Source: Aplectana chamaeleonis
Taxonomy: Eukaryota; Nematoda; Chromadorea; Rhabditida; Cosmocercidae
Assembly (NCBI GenBank): GCA_029168955.1
Contig: JAPDOI010000215.1
Location: 438,001-502,000 of the forward strand
Direction of reading: 5' to 3'
DNA: 64,000 nucleotides
Shown: positions 62,179-64,000 of the stretch, one piece after another
How positions within the stretch are numbered: the stretch's first letter is position 1
How the letters are laid out: the number at the start of each line of letters is the position of its first letter
Notes under the pieces: generated by a model
The model's input: the letters and a program-made list of their open reading frames with translations, nothing else
Told to the model about the DNA's origin: nothing
The model's database searches: none
Translations under genes and position numbers: made by a program

Positions 62179-63380
62179 ATACATATCAGGATGTCATTCA
62201 ACTGCAGTAACCTTCCATTCTGAGTTCATTGTTCTTTTCCATCGATTACTCTAGCCGATAAGCAATTACTTTGTACTACAGATAACATAAATACCCTCAC
62301 GCGGTTCCTTCTTTTGTTCAGGTCGGTGGACGTCATATGAACTTCTCTTGTAAATAGGAGAGATTGTATTTTAAATATTGATCTAACTACAGGGTCAGCC
62401 CACTATAACGTTGCATCTGCAGCACACATGTGATAAACAAGGTGTCATCCAAATGATAGCACTTGACTTTCTCACTATGACTTGGAAAGCTCACATAAAC
62501 GCGTCAGAAGTTCAACACTCATTTGTCTATGTGTACTCTTTGTGCTTCATAATGCTCTAGCCATAATCTAGTTTTTTTTTTAATAAGATGTAAAATTATA
62601 TTTTATACACTTGCATACTCCATAAACTTTTTTGAATGAGAGAACATGTATGGTTTCTATCAGATTGGCTACTGCAATAACTGTTTTATTAATTTTCCAC
62701 AATGATACACGTGTATGTCACACTGCTTGCAGTTGCATGGACACAGCGGAGAGCACCGATGAAGGTAAATGTTAGCCATATACTCAGAGAACAATTATTA
62801 CATGCCTCAATAATATAGACGAGACAAGAAGCCGGGCAGTGTTCGATGAGCCTGAAGAGGGCACTATTAGACATTGATCTGATCGCGTACAGTTCTTTCA
62901 TTATTACTGACTTCGGCAATGCTTTTTCATAATGAGAGGAAAACACTGCGATTCGTTCTTCTCCGGGACGTACCTAATTTTAGACGCTCCCATTCTATTC
63001 AATCTAGCTTTCTAGAGGAGAAAAGTGATTATATACAGGGTGTTCCAAAATTATGGGCGCGCTGCTTCAACTCACCTCCGACGGGAATTTCGGCAACCGA
63101 TTTTTTGTCTTTTCGAATGATTATAGACTTTCATATGTGAGCTGCGTAATTTCCGTCTCTGCTTTGTTGATATTGTTCTCGAGAACAGCATAATGGAAGC
63201 TCATCCGATGCGCAGTACCGGCATCGCAATGCACAATGATTGACACGTTTCAATAAGCGTCGCCTTTTCGAATTTTTTGCACTAAAAACTATCTAGAAGG
63301 CAAGCAGCCGTCTCGCTCAGCTATACACTCTCATAAAGTCGGCAGATGTATAAAGTTCAGTGTTTCCACCTCCAGGCATG
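62179..63380. other. Intergenic; isolated Tc1/mariner-type ends
   Basis: TACAGGGTCAGCCCACTATAACG (about 62389) and TATACAGGGTGTTCCAAAAT (63033) look like Tc1/mariner-superfamily TIRs, but no partners or transposase were found. Frames here are short. Confidence 0.35.
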
Positions 63381-63844
63381 TTAAAGGCACAGTACACCCT
63401 CAGATATGAATTTTGAGATTTTCATCTAATTGTGTAGAAGACCCCTCCTGTATAACACGTGCCAAATGCGAGATCTCAACTCCTCGAAATAAGCGAGATA
63501 TAAGCGACCACCACAGGCCCGACCCCCTAACAGATTTTCGAACTCGATAGCGGCTCGATGGGTGGATGAAATCCAACAAGTCGTCGTTCTTCAGTCCACT
63601 GCCGGGCTGTCTCCTTATCCTGGCTCGCACTCGCGCAACGATTGCGGATGCAGAGAAATACGGGCCTGAGACAACTCGTCCACCAATTTTTCACCCTCAA
63701 ATTCTAGGCATCTTCAAGGAGCCATAACTTTGTTCAAAGGGGGTCTTGGACGATTCCAGAGATACCACTGGGATCAGCGTGTGACTCTCTCCAAGATGAG
63801 CATAAAATCTGGAAATTAATTTTTTGGGTGTCCTGTGCCTTTAA
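63381..63844. mobile_element. TTAA MITE, GGCACAGWACACCCTCAGAT subfamily
   Basis: TTAAAGGCACAGTACACCCTC pairs with GGGTGTCCTGTGCCTTTAA. It is a close copy of 21165-21660 in the same orientation. Confidence 0.75.
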
Positions 63845-64000
63845 GAAGGTCCGAAACCGAATCGATCGAAATCGCGACGGTCAACGAGGAAAACGGATAG
63901 AGACGTGAGTTTTACGTCGATAAGCGTGTTGAGAATCATCATAAAGGTGGTGACCCCTTGCCAGTATCGTTTGGAAAAATCTCATTTGCTGTCTGCAGAC

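Overview
The window looks like nuclear DNA of a nematode, most likely a strongylid (hookworm-like) worm. Small GT-AG exons lie in introns of up to about 8 kb, and those introns are packed with short terminal-inverted-repeat (TIR) elements, fragments of one LINE family, a dead mariner copy and tRNA-like segments. No bacterial genes, rRNA genes, operons or CRISPR arrays were seen. The assignment rests on gene architecture and repeat style, not on a database match.

One host gene dominates. Fifteen plus-strand exons between 4574 and 49488 join into a single open reading frame, with matching phase at every junction. The first six exons (4574-19817) resemble the GBD/FH3 armadillo-type regulatory half of formins. 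The next eight exons (27682-44053) encode a Ser/Arg/Pro-rich, probably disordered region. A terminal exon (49388-49488) carries the stop codon. No FH1 or FH2 actin-assembly domain is visible, so this is either an FH3-only protein or an isoform that ends early. The true 5' end lies upstream or was not recognised.

The introns hold the repeats. TTAA-bounded families share the ends TTAAAGGCAGTG or TTAAAGGCACAG. CG-rich palindromic elements lie at 5.3, 7.4 and 38.9 kb. A family starting TACTGTSSTT occurs at 16.3, 25.97, 37.4 and 40.6 kb. Elements built of TTCGAA-like arrays occur at 10.9, 11.75, 13.5 and 26.8 kb. hAT-type elements with 8-bp target duplications sit at 25.2 and 29.5 kb, and a 2-kb long-inverted-repeat element lies at 32.6-34.6 kb. 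Two copies of a promoter-bearing element with a 56-codon ORF lie at 45.0 and 46.4 kb.

Downstream of the gene, 50238-61722 is one old hAT-type element with a perfect 8-bp duplication (ATCCGAAT). Three other elements have split it: a 3.1-kb relative of the promoter-bearing family (50538-53643), a young LTR retrotransposon carrying only Gag and protease (53787-57768), and a 2.9-kb element with about 200-bp inverted ends that encodes a one-pass membrane protein (58393-61278). The last 2.3 kb holds further TIR elements and no recognisable gene.
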